DNA of 64,000 nucleotides from Ichthyobacterium seriolicida (GTDB lineage Bacteria; Bacteroidota; Bacteroidia; Flavobacteriales; Ichthyobacteriaceae): NCBI RefSeq assembly GCF_002369955.1, contig NZ_AP014564.1, positions 122,893 to 186,892 of the forward strand, read 5' to 3'. Shown piece by piece: positions 8,299 to 17,284 of this stretch (position 1 is its first letter; each line of letters starts with the position of its first letter). The notes under the pieces were generated by a model. It saw only the letters and a program-made list of their open reading frames with translations, ran no database searches and was not told where the DNA came from. The position numbers and the translations under genes were made by a program.

Positions 8299-10795
8299 AG
8301 CGCCTTCTGAGGGATCCTCTTCTAAACGTTACAAAAAGGTGTTTACTGTAACAAAGGGTGATAAGTCTCAAGAGTATACTGTATATATAGCTAAAGAATC
8401 AGCGCCTAAGTTGACAGAGTTTAAAATATCAGCTAATGAAAGTAAAGGGATTAAAGGTGAGATGACTGCTGTTATAACTGATGATACTGACACTGCTACA
8501 GGCAAGATTTTATTGAATATCCCTTACAATGGGAGTATTGATCTTACTGGTCTAAGTTTTACTGCTGCTATTCCAGACAATCATGTTTTAAATCCAGCTA
8601 TTGGCGTGATAAGTGAAAGTATTGAAAGTAAAGAATTTACTTTAACAAAAACTGGCACAAGTTCTCAAAGAGTTTACACTGTTGAGGTAGTTAAAGGACC
8701 TTATATTACTGCCTTTAAATTTGAACCTAATACTGTTGGAGGAACTGCTAATACAGGGATAATTAGTGAATTAATAGGAAATATAGATCACACTACTAGC
8801 GCTATATCTATAACAGTTCCTAGCGGTGTCACTTTATCTAGTTTAATTCCTACAATTACAGTGGGAGAGAACACTAAATCTGAGTTTACTCCTTCTACTC
8901 AGACAGATTTCAGTTCTGAAGTTAAGTATACAGTAACATCTTCTAATTCTTTAGCTACAGATTTTGTTAAAGAATATACAGTTACAGTAACTCAAAATGC
9001 TGAACCTACTATATTTGAATTTAAATTTACTACTGCTTCCAACAGTAATAAAAATCTTGGAAATGATATTACAGGTGATATTAATGGCAGCGATATAATC
9101 ATTAAAGTTCCTTATAATGCGACCTTAACCGATTTAACTCCGACTGTTGCAGGTGCTTCTAACGTTAAAGTGTGTAAAGGAGAAGATTGTAATACTGATG
9201 ATGCTAATAGTACTGCTACTGATTTCAGTAATTCTCATGATGGTTCTGTAAAATATAGTGCAGTAGGTCCTGCTGGAGGAAGAAAAGTGTATTCTGTAAA
9301 AGTTTATAAAGAACCAAAAATAAGTACGTTTAAGTTTATTAAATCTCAAAATGCAGGTAATAGTGAGTTTCCTAATAGTCCAACTGAATATGACGGCTCA
9401 GTTTCAGGCAATAATATAACTATCACAGTTGCTAATACAGTTGATGTAACAAATTTAAAAGCTTCTATTACTGGGGATAATATTGCTGCAAATTATATTA
9501 CTCCTACTGCTTTGAATTTCAGTACTAATCCTCAAACTATTGAAGTTCCAAATCAGTATTTACCAGGATATACAAAAACATACACTGTAACTCTAACTAA
9601 AGAAACAGCGCCAAAATTGACAGAATTTAAAATACCAGCTAAGACTGAGAATGGTATTGCAGGTGAAGTAAGTGCTACGTTTACACATCCTAGCGGCACT
9701 AGTAATACTGGGACAATAAAGTTGAAGTTTCCTAAGAATAATGAACATGAAATTACTTTAACAGGATTAACACCTGCCATAACTTCTCCTGAAGGTTGTA
9801 CTGTAAATCCAACTAGTAACACAGAGGTGTCTGGAGAAATTGGTAGTACCACATTCACTATAACAAAAACCGATACAGGTTCTAAAAGTGTTTATACTGT
9901 TGAAGCAGTTAAGGGACCGTTTATTAAGTCTTTTAAGTTTGAAAATAGTAAGAATACTGATAAAGGTATAAATGGTGAAATAAGTGCAACAAGTATTGAC
10001 CATAATACTGGAGCCATAACAGTAACGCTTCCTGCTACAGTTAAGAAGGATTCGGAAGGGACTGAGAATAAAATAACTCTAACTCCTACAATTGAGTTGG
10101 GAGGGGATAGTGCTACTATTGATTCCACTAGTGGAAACTCTCAGGAGTTTACATCTGACATAGCTAAAAGTTATACAGTAACAGCTAATGGAATGACAAA
10201 AACTTATACAGTTACTGTAACTAGAACAAAATCAAATCTAGCGCAAATTAAATCATTTGAAATAGAATCAGGACAATCAAGTAGTATTTCGGAGAACAGC
10301 AACGGTGCAAATGGAAGAATAGTTGTGCCTGTGTCTAGTGTTCCAACAAACACAACTCCTGCTATAACACAATCAGATTATGCTACTATAACTTCTCCAA
10401 CAGATGCTCAAAATTTTGATTCATATGAAAATCCTATTACATATACCGTAACTGCTGAAAATACTACTATAACAAAGAGTTATGATGTTTATATATATGA
10501 TAATGCTAAAACTATAACTGATACTAATCTTAAAGTAACAAATGGCAGTACTGAGATTAATAAAGATTCTGTATCTATTGATGCAAATACCAGAGTTATA
10601 ACTGTTACTGTGCCTGAGAGTACTGATCTTAGTAGTTTAACGCTTACTTTGACTGATACCACTCCATCTTCTAATCTTAGTATAGAGCCTACTGACGCTC
10701 AAGATTTTTCTGGTGGAAAAGAAGTAAAGTATACTCTTAAGGAGAATAGTGATATAAAGGGTCATTATTGGGTTAAAGTGGTTAAATCAAGCTAA
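7940..10795 (+). CDS. DUF5018-like repeat lipoprotein, 9 modules
   Basis: A 951-residue protein from the ATG at 7940. An in-frame ATG at 7886 would put 18 residues before the signal peptide and sits in a leader hairpin, so it is rejected. Signal peptide MFKKNYFVKSIIFSFVLLS with lipobox Cys 25 (FFSCDKKK). The N-terminal module ends in a hinge of PSEESTEEPSE type. Eight further modules begin at LTEFKISANESKG, ITAFKFEPN, IFEFKFTTASNSN, ISTFKFIKSQNAGNS, LTEFKIPAKTENG, IKSFKFENSKN, IKSFEIESGQ and the C-terminal ITDTNLKVTNG module ending GHYWVKVVKSS. Modules 2-3 and 6-7 are paired units joined by a V-K-GP(Y/F)I junction. Predicted surface protein of unknown ligand. Confidence 0.92.
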   Translation: MFKKNYFVKSIIFSFVLLSIIFFSCDKKKIIEDNMNICIESFSLLDSENEGKNLGSDINCDIDINNHTISLTVPSSAELTGLKFNITSCEGTTISPASGEETDFELVENPSEESTEEPSEAPSEGSSSKRYKKVFTVTKGDKSQEYTVYIAKESAPKLTEFKISANESKGIKGEMTAVITDDTDTATGKILLNIPYNGSIDLTGLSFTAAIPDNHVLNPAIGVISESIESKEFTLTKTGTSSQRVYTVEVVKGPYITAFKFEPNTVGGTANTGIISELIGNIDHTTSAISITVPSGVTLSSLIPTITVGENTKSEFTPSTQTDFSSEVKYTVTSSNSLATDFVKEYTVTVTQNAEPTIFEFKFTTASNSNKNLGNDITGDINGSDIIIKVPYNATLTDLTPTVAGASNVKVCKGEDCNTDDANSTATDFSNSHDGSVKYSAVGPAGGRKVYSVKVYKEPKISTFKFIKSQNAGNSEFPNSPTEYDGSVSGNNITITVANTVDVTNLKASITGDNIAANYITPTALNFSTNPQTIEVPNQYLPGYTKTYTVTLTKETAPKLTEFKIPAKTENGIAGEVSATFTHPSGTSNTGTIKLKFPKNNEHEITLTGLTPAITSPEGCTVNPTSNTEVSGEIGSTTFTITKTDTGSKSVYTVEAVKGPFIKSFKFENSKNTDKGINGEISATSIDHNTGAITVTLPATVKKDSEGTENKITLTPTIELGGDSATIDSTSGNSQEFTSDIAKSYTVTANGMTKTYTVTVTRTKSNLAQIKSFEIESGQSSSISENSNGANGRIVVPVSSVPTNTTPAITQSDYATITSPTDAQNFDSYENPITYTVTAENTTITKSYDVYIYDNAKTITDTNLKVTNGSTEINKDSVSIDANTRVITVTVPESTDLSSLTLTLTDTTPSSNLSIEPTDAQDFSGGKEVKYTLKENSDIKGHYWVKVVKSS

Positions 10796-10830
10796 ATTAA
10801 TTTTAAACCACACTCATTCAATTCTAAAAA

Positions 10831-10868
10831 ACAGGCAGTCACTTATTATGGCTGTCTGTTTTTGTTTT
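10831..10868 (+). terminator. Intrinsic terminator after 7940-10795
   Basis: ACAGGCAG (10831-10838) pairs with CTGTCTGT (10852-10859, with one G-U), followed by TTTTGTTTTTT. From here to about 10940 the DNA closely repeats 7745-7840, including a TACTTA/TAAGTA inverted repeat at 10884-10900. Confidence 0.85.
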
Positions 10869-10906
10869 TTCTGTATTTATTATTACTTAATAAATAAGTA
10901 TAGTTA

Positions 10907-11000
10907 AATAATTACTACTATCTTAGCTGGTATATTCAATTCTTTAACTTTGGGCTAAGAATTAGAATGAAGTTTGTAACTGATACTTTGATATTCAAAG
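10907..11000 (+). promoter_or_regulatory. Structured 5' leader, copy 3 (most diverged)
   Basis: Same opening block (AATTACTACTATCTTAGCTG). Hairpin 1 is kept although both arms differ: AATTCTT (10938-10944)/AAGAATT (10957-10963), a perfect 7-bp stem with a 12-base loop containing CTTTGGG. Hairpin 3 is also rebuilt: CTTTGA (10986-10991), loop TAT, TCAAAG (10995-11000), a perfect 6-bp stem. Retention of the stems despite sequence change argues for selection on RNA structure. Confidence 0.55.
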
Positions 11001-11035
11001 CGATTGATAGATTATATTAATTTAAAAAAAAAAAC

Positions 11036-13927
11036 ATGAAGACATTTTCTCTTGCAAAGAGCGTTATTTTCTCTTTTGTATTGTTATCTGTATTCATTTT
11101 TTCCTGTGAGAAAAAGAACATTTACAATAACGATTTTGGTGTAGGTATAGAGTCATTTTCTCTATTTGATTCTGAAAATAATGAAAAAAAAATAGGCTCT
11201 GATATAACATGTGAGATAGATACTGCTCAGTATACTATATCACTAACAGTTCCTAATACGGCTATTTTAGAAGGATTAAAATTTAATATAAAGCTCTCAG
11301 ATAAATTTAGCATATCACCTGCTAGCGGCGATCCAGTTGATTTGGAACTTGTAGAACCTTCTGAGCAGTCTACTGAAACACCTTCTCCTAAACGTTATAA
11401 AAAAGTATTTACGTTGACTTCTCCTGACAATACTACTCAAGACTACACTGTTTATATGACTAGAGAATCGACACCTGTTTTATCAAGTTTTTTAATAAAT
11501 GCTGATAAAGGGAAAGGCATTAAAGCTGAGGTTGCTGCTGTTATAACTGATGACACTGAAACTGCTACAGGTAGGATTTTATTGAAGATTCCTTATAATG
11601 AGAGTATTGATCTTACTGGTCTAAGTTTTACTGCTACCATTCCAGATAATCACACTTTAGATCCAGCTGCTGGCACAATATCTGAAGATATTAATGGCAA
11701 AGAATTCACTTTGAAAACTGCTTTAGGTTCTCAAAGAATTTACACTGTTACCGCAGTTAAAGGGCCTTATATTAGTGATTTTAAATTTGAAAGTAATCCT
11801 ACTGGGGGAACTACTAATACGGGTATAAGTACTGAAGGTGTAACGGGGAATATAGATCACATTGCTGGCACTATATCTGTAACAGTTCCTAATGGCGTCA
11901 CTTTATCTAGTTTAACTCCTACAATTACAGTTGGAGATAACACTAAAGCTGAGTTTACTCCTTCTGCTCAGACAAATTTTTCTCAATCTGCTACTACTCC
12001 TATTGAGTATACAGTAACGTCTTCTAATCCTTCAGCGACTGATTTTACTAAGATATATACAGTTACAGTAACTCAAAACGCTGAACCCCAGATAGAGACA
12101 TTTAAGTTTACGACTGCTTCTAACAATAATAAAAATCTTGGAAATGATATATCAGGAACTATCGATCATAATTCTGGAACTATAACTGTTAAAGTTCCTC
12201 ATAATGCAAGTTTAGATGTGTTAACTCCAACCATTACACCTGCTTCTACTTTGGCTAATACTCAAGTATATAGTGGAGATACTGGACAAGGCGCTATTGC
12301 TGCTACTAGTTTTGAAGATTCTCATACAACTCCTGTAAAATATAGTGCAGTGGGTCCTGCTGGAGGAAGAAAGGTATATTCTGTAAAAGTTTATAAGGAG
12401 CCTAGGATAAAGGCATTTAGCTTTACTAAAGCTCAAAATACAGATAATAGTGGGTTTCCTGTTAGTCCAGCTGAATATAGCGGGAATATTACTCAGGGTG
12501 ATTTTTCAGCAAACGGAACTATAACCATCACAGTTGCTAATACTGTTGATGTGGCGTCCTTAACTCCTACTATTACTGGCAGTAATCTTGGTTCTACATC
12601 TACTCCTACTGCTTTGAATTTTACTACTAGTGACACTTCTCCTTATTCTGCAACTATTACAGTTCAGAATGAATATTTGGATTCATTTCAAAAACAGTAT
12701 ACTGTAAATCTAACTAAAGAAGCAGCGCCGCAATTGACAGAGTTCAAAATAACAGCTAATACTGGTAAAGGTATAGCAGAAAATTCTGTAACTACTACAT
12801 TTGAGCATCCTGCTAGTGATAGTGATGGAAAGGGTGGAAAGATAAAATTGAAGTTTGAGCATAAAGTTCAAAGCCATAATGGAGATATTGATTTAACAGG
12901 ATTAGCTTTTACTAGCGTTCCTGGTGATGGACATGCTTTAGCTCCTAGTACTCCTTTAGGAGCTTCAGAAAGTATTCATGAAAAAGAATTTACTCTAACA
13001 ACTGCTTTAGGTTCTACCTCAAAGTACACTGTAACAGCAGTTAAAGGGCCATTTATTAAGTCGTTTAAGTTTGCCGCTGTTAGCGGGAGCGTTAATACGG
13101 GTATAAGCAATGCTGTGAGTGGAAATATTAACCATGAAACTGGAGCCATAACTATAACAGTTCCTGCTACGGTAGCAAGGGAATCAAGTGAAAATAAAAT
13201 AACTCTAACTCCTACAATTGAGTTAGGAGGAGATAATCCTACTATTGTTTCTCCTAATACTAATACTTCTACACAGTTTACTAGTGGCACCCCAGTTAAT
13301 TGTACAGTAACAGCTAATGGAATGACAAAAACTTATACAGTTACTGTAACTAGAGAAAAATCAACTATAGCTCAGATTACATCATTTACAATTGATTCTG
13401 CTACTGGTAATATTACACACCCTAGCGCTACTGATACCAGTAGCAAAGGCAGAATAGTTGTACCTGTGACCAGCCCTCCAGCAAGTTCAACTCCTACTAT
13501 AACACAATCAGATTATGCTAGTATAGCTCCAAGTGGAGCTCAAACTTTTGATTCATATGAAAATCCTGTTACATATACTGTAACAGCTGAAGATAACTCT
13601 TCAAAGACTTATGAAGTTTATATATATGATTCTACTAAGAAACTAACTGATAGTGATATAACTGTTGATGCTCCTGCTGGAAGCAGTGTAACTTCTGTTG
13701 ATGAGTCTACTAGGGTTATAACCATTACTGTACCTTCTAGTACTACCAATTTAGATAATTTAACACTTACTTTGACTTGCAGTGGCACCACTCCTAGCTA
13801 TACTCTAACAGCAGATTCTACTGGCACTCAAAATTTCTCTAATGAGAAAGAAATAAAGTATACTCTTAAAGATAGTAGTAGTAATGTAAAGGGTCATTAT
13901 TGGGTTAAGGTGGTTAAATCAAGCTAA
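11036..13927 (+). CDS. DUF5018-like repeat lipoprotein, 9 modules
   Basis: A 963-residue protein with a signal peptide that differs in its first residues from its neighbours (MKTFSLAKSVIFSFVLLS) but has the same FSC lipobox (Cys 24). Module order equals that of the 7940 gene: N-terminal module with PSEQSTETPSP hinge, LSSFLINADKGKG, ISDFKFESNPTGG, IETFKFTTASNNN, IKAFSFTKAQNTD, LTEFKITANTGKG, IKSFKFAAVSG, ITSFTIDSATG and a C-terminal module ending GHYWVKVVKSS. It is the apparent source or sister of the 381-bp block in the 17321 gene and shares a 121-bp block with the 14147 gene. Likely outer-membrane-anchored surface protein; function unknown. Confidence 0.92.
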   Translation: MKTFSLAKSVIFSFVLLSVFIFSCEKKNIYNNDFGVGIESFSLFDSENNEKKIGSDITCEIDTAQYTISLTVPNTAILEGLKFNIKLSDKFSISPASGDPVDLELVEPSEQSTETPSPKRYKKVFTLTSPDNTTQDYTVYMTRESTPVLSSFLINADKGKGIKAEVAAVITDDTETATGRILLKIPYNESIDLTGLSFTATIPDNHTLDPAAGTISEDINGKEFTLKTALGSQRIYTVTAVKGPYISDFKFESNPTGGTTNTGISTEGVTGNIDHIAGTISVTVPNGVTLSSLTPTITVGDNTKAEFTPSAQTNFSQSATTPIEYTVTSSNPSATDFTKIYTVTVTQNAEPQIETFKFTTASNNNKNLGNDISGTIDHNSGTITVKVPHNASLDVLTPTITPASTLANTQVYSGDTGQGAIAATSFEDSHTTPVKYSAVGPAGGRKVYSVKVYKEPRIKAFSFTKAQNTDNSGFPVSPAEYSGNITQGDFSANGTITITVANTVDVASLTPTITGSNLGSTSTPTALNFTTSDTSPYSATITVQNEYLDSFQKQYTVNLTKEAAPQLTEFKITANTGKGIAENSVTTTFEHPASDSDGKGGKIKLKFEHKVQSHNGDIDLTGLAFTSVPGDGHALAPSTPLGASESIHEKEFTLTTALGSTSKYTVTAVKGPFIKSFKFAAVSGSVNTGISNAVSGNINHETGAITITVPATVARESSENKITLTPTIELGGDNPTIVSPNTNTSTQFTSGTPVNCTVTANGMTKTYTVTVTREKSTIAQITSFTIDSATGNITHPSATDTSSKGRIVVPVTSPPASSTPTITQSDYASIAPSGAQTFDSYENPVTYTVTAEDNSSKTYEVYIYDSTKKLTDSDITVDAPAGSSVTSVDESTRVITITVPSSTTNLDNLTLTLTCSGTTPSYTLTADSTGTQNFSNEKEIKYTLKDSSSNVKGHYWVKVVKSS
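11357..11737 (+). repeat. Identical 381-bp block shared with 17672-18052
   Basis: From CCTTCTGAG in the hinge to CTCAAAGA at the end of module 2, this segment reads the same as 17672-18052. Read by eye, no difference was found. The left breakpoint coincides with the right end of the block that the 17321 gene shares with the 7940 gene. Confidence 0.85.
13193..13313 (+). repeat. 121-bp block shared with 16346-16466
   Basis: AATAAAATAACTCTAACTCC and the following bases up to GTAACAG are the same in the 11036 and 14147 genes, while the flanks diverge. It encodes KITLTPTIELGGDNPTIVS and the TSTQFTSG stretch in module 7 of both proteins. Confidence 0.8.
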
Positions 13928-13960
13928 ATTAATTTAAAACAACACATATTCAACTCTAAG

Positions 13961-13993
13961 AAGCTGTCTCAAAACCGATGCAGCTTTTTTTGT
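13961..13993 (+). terminator. Intrinsic terminator after 11036-13927, IS1182-end type
   Basis: AAGCTG (13961-13966) pairs with CAGCTT (13981-13986), followed by TTTTTGTTT. The sequence GAAGCTGTCTCAAAACCGA is almost the same as the terminator and IS1182 end at 47542-47568, and unlike the ACAGGCAG/CTGTCTGT terminators of the neighbouring genes. Confidence 0.8.
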
Positions 13994-14016
13994 TTATATA
14001 AAAAAACGCTATTCAA

Positions 14017-14120
14017 ATAATTACTACTATCTTAGCTGAGATGATCGGTTCTCTGTCTTTTGGGATAGAGATTAGGATAAATATTATGGCTAATCCTTTT
14101 AATCCTATCGGATTTATAGG
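14017..14120 (+). promoter_or_regulatory. Structured 5' leader, copy 4
   Basis: Same opening block. Hairpin 1 is TCTCT (14050-14054)/AGAGA (14067-14071), with loop containing CTTTTGGG. Hairpin 3 is AATCC (14101-14105), loop TATC, GGATT (14110-14114), extended outward by CC/GG and T-A pairs with two T-T mismatches. Relative to copy 2, the fourth pair is C-G instead of G-C, a compensatory double change; copy 1 has G-U at that pair. Confidence 0.6.
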
Positions 14121-14146
14121 ATTATTGTTCTTTAATTATTAAAATT

Positions 14147-17089
14147 ATGTTTAAGAAAAATTATTTTGTAAAGAGTATTATTTTCTCTTTTGTGTTTTTA
14201 TCGATAATTATTTTCTCCTGTGAGAAAAATAAGGTTTACCAAGATGATTTAGGTGTATGTATAGAATCTTTCTCCTTGCTGGATTCTGAAAATAAAGAAA
14301 AAAAATTAGGTTCCGATATAAACTGTGAAATAGATGCTGAAAATTATACTATATCCTTAACAGTTCCTAATTCAGCTGAATTAACTGGATTAAAGTTTAA
14401 TATAACTCCATGTGAAGGGACTACCATATCCCCTACTAGTGGTGAAGAAGTTGATTTTGAAGTTGTAGAAGAATCGACTGAGGAAGAAACTACTACTAAG
14501 GAGGCTTCTGAAAAAGCTCCTAAAAAGCCTTCTACTCAACGTTATAAAAAGGTCTTTACTGTAACAAAAGATGGTAAGGATCAAGATTACATTGTATACA
14601 TAACTAAAGAAGATGCTCCAAAATTGACTGAGTTTAAAATATCAGCTGATGAAAATAAAGGCATTAAAGATGAAGTAACTGCTAAATTAACTCATGAGGA
14701 AGGTTCTGATACTGGCAAAATCTTATTAAAGATTCCTTACAAAGGAGCTATTACTTTAACAGGATTAACATCTGCTATCAATGTTCCTGAAGGGTGCTCT
14801 ATAGATCCAGTTGCTGGTACAATAGCTGAAGATATTACTACAAAACAATTTACTCTGATAAAAACTGACACAGGTTCTAAAAGAGTTTACACTGTGGAGG
14901 TAGTTAAAGGGCCTTATATTAGTGCCTTTAAATTTAAACCTAATCCTGCTGGAGGAACTGCTAATACAGGTATAACTAAGGAAGTAGAAGCTACGATTAA
15001 TAACGAAGAAAACACCATAAAACTAATTGTTCCTAGTGGTGTCACTTTATCTAGTTTAATTCCTACAATTACAGTGGGAGAGAACACTAAAGCTGATTTT
15101 ACTCCTTCTGCTCAGACAGATTTCAGTTCTAATGTTCAGTATACTGTAACATCTAATGATACTTCAGCTACAGATTTTACTAAAGTATATACAGTTTCTG
15201 TAACTCAGAATGCTGAAGAAGATAATATGAATATATGCATAGAATCATTAATAAAATCATTTTCCTTATTAGATTCTGAAAATAAGGGAAAAAATTTAGG
15301 TTCTGATATAAACAGTGAGATAGATGTTGAGAATTATACTATATCATTAACAGTTCCTAGTTCGGCTGAACTAACGGAATTAAAGTTTAATATAACCCTA
15401 TGTGAGGGGACTACCATATCCCCTGCTAGTGGTGAAAAAACTGATTTTGAACCTATCGTTGAAGAATCTACTAAGGAAGAAACTGCTTCTGAGCCTTATT
15501 ATCAACAACGTTACAAAAAGGTGTTTACTGTAACAAAGGATGATAAGTCTCAAGAATATCCTGTTTATATAACTAAAGAGCTATCTAATGAATGCGCTAT
15601 TAGTTCATTTAAATTTATTAATGAAAAAAATAATGGTAAGAGCCTTGTAAAAGACATAACGGGAACTATAATAGAGTTAGAAAATGGAGAAGCTACTATA
15701 TCATTAATTGTTCCAAACATTGTTGATTTAACAGATCTTAAGCCTACTATAGAGGTACGTTCTGGAGCTACAGTTAGTCCAGGAGATGAAAAAGCTAATA
15801 CTTTTACATCTGGCTCAGAAGTAGAGTATACTGTAACAGCTCAAGATGGCACAACAAAAACTTATAAAGTAACTGTAACTAAAGAATTAGCGCCAAAATT
15901 GACAAGCTTTAAAATAAACGCTAATTCTAGTAAAGGTATTCAAAATGAGGTAAATGCTGAATTAACTCATGATGGTGCCGATAACGTCGCTACTGGAACA
16001 ATAAAATTAAAATTCCCTAGAGACACTGCTACTGAAATTAACCTAGATGGATTAAGTTATACTAGCGCTCCTATCGATGGGCATACTTTAACTCCTGGTA
16101 CTCCAGTAACTGGAAGCATTGATGGGAAAACATTTACTCTAACAACTTCCTTAGGTTCTACAAGAACTTATACTGTACAAGCAGTTAAAGGGCCTTTTAT
16201 TAGGTCTTTTAAATTTGAAGATTCTAAAAATAGCGGGAAAGGTATAGGTTCTAGTAGCCCTATAACAGGTGCAATTGATCACGAAAATAATACCATAAAA
16301 GTAACGCTTCCTGCTACAGTTAAGAAGGATTCGGAAGGGGCTGAGAATAAAATAACTCTAACTCCTACAATTGAGTTAGGAGGAGATAATCCTACTATTG
16401 TTTCTCCTAATACTAATACTTCTACACAGTTTACTAGTGGCACCCCAGTTAATTGTACAGTAACAGGTAAAGATGGAATGGAAAAAACGTATCAAGTTAC
16501 TGTAACTAGAACACCTTCAACTGAAGCTATGATTAAATCATTTGCAATAGAATCAGGACAAGGTCTTATTTCGGAGACTGACACTGATGATAAAGGAAGA
16601 ATAATTGTGCCTGTGACCGATCTTCCAATAACTTCAACAAATTATACTGTAAAAACATTATATTATGCTACTATAACTTCTCCAACTGGAGCTCAAACTT
16701 TTACTTCGTATGATGAGTCAAAAGAATATACTGTAACATCTGAGGATAATAGTAGAACAAAGAGTTATAACGTTTATATATATGATTCTACTAAGGTTAT
16801 AGTTGCTGATAGTTTGAAAATAACAGATGGAACTAATGATATTAGTGGAGCTTCTGCATCTATTGATGCAACTACCAGAGTTATAACTGTTACTGTGCCT
16901 GAGAATACTGATCTTAGTAGTTTAACGCTTACTTTGACTGATACTACATCTTCTAATCTTAGCATAGAACCTACTGGTGGCGCTCAAGATTTTTCTGCAG
17001 GAAAAGAAGTAAAGTATACTATTAAGGAGAATAATGTTGTAAAGGGTCATTATTGGGTTAAGGTAACGGTTGAAGGTTCAGCTGGTTAA
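14147..17089 (+). CDS. DUF5018-like repeat lipoprotein with internal N-terminal module
   Basis: A 980-residue protein. The signal peptide and N-terminal module are nearly the same as in the 5027 gene (lipobox Cys 25, IFSCEKN). After modules LTEFKISADENKG and ISAFKFKPN it carries, near residues 358-480, a second copy of the N-terminal module (EEDNMNICIES, SFSLLDSENKGKNLGSD, then a Glu/Thr-rich hinge) that is normally found only just behind the lipid anchor. It then has ISSFKFINEKNNG, LTSFKINANSSKG, IRSFKFEDSKN, IKSFAIESGQ and a C-terminal module ending GHYWVKVTVEGSAG. The inserted pair replaces the FKFTTASN and QNxxNSGFP modules of its neighbours. This is a fusion of two family members. Confidence 0.92.
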   Translation: MFKKNYFVKSIIFSFVFLSIIIFSCEKNKVYQDDLGVCIESFSLLDSENKEKKLGSDINCEIDAENYTISLTVPNSAELTGLKFNITPCEGTTISPTSGEEVDFEVVEESTEEETTTKEASEKAPKKPSTQRYKKVFTVTKDGKDQDYIVYITKEDAPKLTEFKISADENKGIKDEVTAKLTHEEGSDTGKILLKIPYKGAITLTGLTSAINVPEGCSIDPVAGTIAEDITTKQFTLIKTDTGSKRVYTVEVVKGPYISAFKFKPNPAGGTANTGITKEVEATINNEENTIKLIVPSGVTLSSLIPTITVGENTKADFTPSAQTDFSSNVQYTVTSNDTSATDFTKVYTVSVTQNAEEDNMNICIESLIKSFSLLDSENKGKNLGSDINSEIDVENYTISLTVPSSAELTELKFNITLCEGTTISPASGEKTDFEPIVEESTKEETASEPYYQQRYKKVFTVTKDDKSQEYPVYITKELSNECAISSFKFINEKNNGKSLVKDITGTIIELENGEATISLIVPNIVDLTDLKPTIEVRSGATVSPGDEKANTFTSGSEVEYTVTAQDGTTKTYKVTVTKELAPKLTSFKINANSSKGIQNEVNAELTHDGADNVATGTIKLKFPRDTATEINLDGLSYTSAPIDGHTLTPGTPVTGSIDGKTFTLTTSLGSTRTYTVQAVKGPFIRSFKFEDSKNSGKGIGSSSPITGAIDHENNTIKVTLPATVKKDSEGAENKITLTPTIELGGDNPTIVSPNTNTSTQFTSGTPVNCTVTGKDGMEKTYQVTVTRTPSTEAMIKSFAIESGQGLISETDTDDKGRIIVPVTDLPITSTNYTVKTLYYATITSPTGAQTFTSYDESKEYTVTSEDNSRTKSYNVYIYDSTKVIVADSLKITDGTNDISGASASIDATTRVITVTVPENTDLSSLTLTLTDTTSSNLSIEPTGGAQDFSAGKEVKYTIKENNVVKGHYWVKVTVEGSAG
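15217..15575 (+). repeat. Internal copy of the family's N-terminal module
   Basis: GAAGATAATATGAATATATG and the following bases match the region just after the lipobox in the 7940 and 17321 genes (8034 onward). There is a 12-base insertion giving LIKS near 15248, and the match continues through CCTAGTTCGGCTGAACTAAC and the hinge to about 15575. No signal peptide precedes it here. Confidence 0.8.
16346..16466 (+). repeat. 121-bp block shared with 13193-13313
   Basis: Copy in module 7 of the 14147 gene; see the partner block at 13193-13313. The sequence immediately upstream (GCTACAGTTAAGAAGGATTC) instead matches the 7940 and 17321 genes, so this module is itself a mosaic. Confidence 0.8.
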
Positions 17090-17123
17090 TAAATAAATTC
17101 CAATTATACTTATTCAACTCTAA

Positions 17124-17160
17124 ACAGGCAGTCAGTTTTACGGCTGTCTGTTTTTGTTTA
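17124..17160 (+). terminator. Intrinsic terminator after 14147-17089
   Basis: ACAGGCAG (17124-17131) pairs with CTGTCTGT (17144-17151), followed by TTTTGTTTA. The loop region CAGTTTTACGG is the same as in the 7725 terminator. Confidence 0.85.
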
Positions 17161-17180
17161 TATAAAAAAAACGGGGATTA

Positions 17181-17284
17181 AATAATTACTACTATCTTAG
17201 CTGGTATATTAAATTCTCTGTTCTTTGGGGTAGAGATTAGGATAAGTCTTATGGCTAATACTTTGAATGCTGTGGCATTTAAAG
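17181..17284 (+). promoter_or_regulatory. Structured 5' leader, copy 5
   Basis: Practically the same as copy 2 (7800-7903), being part of the duplicated block. Hairpin 3 lies at 17261-17284 and the possible -7 box TATCTTAG at 17193-17200. It gives no independent structural evidence. Confidence 0.6.
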
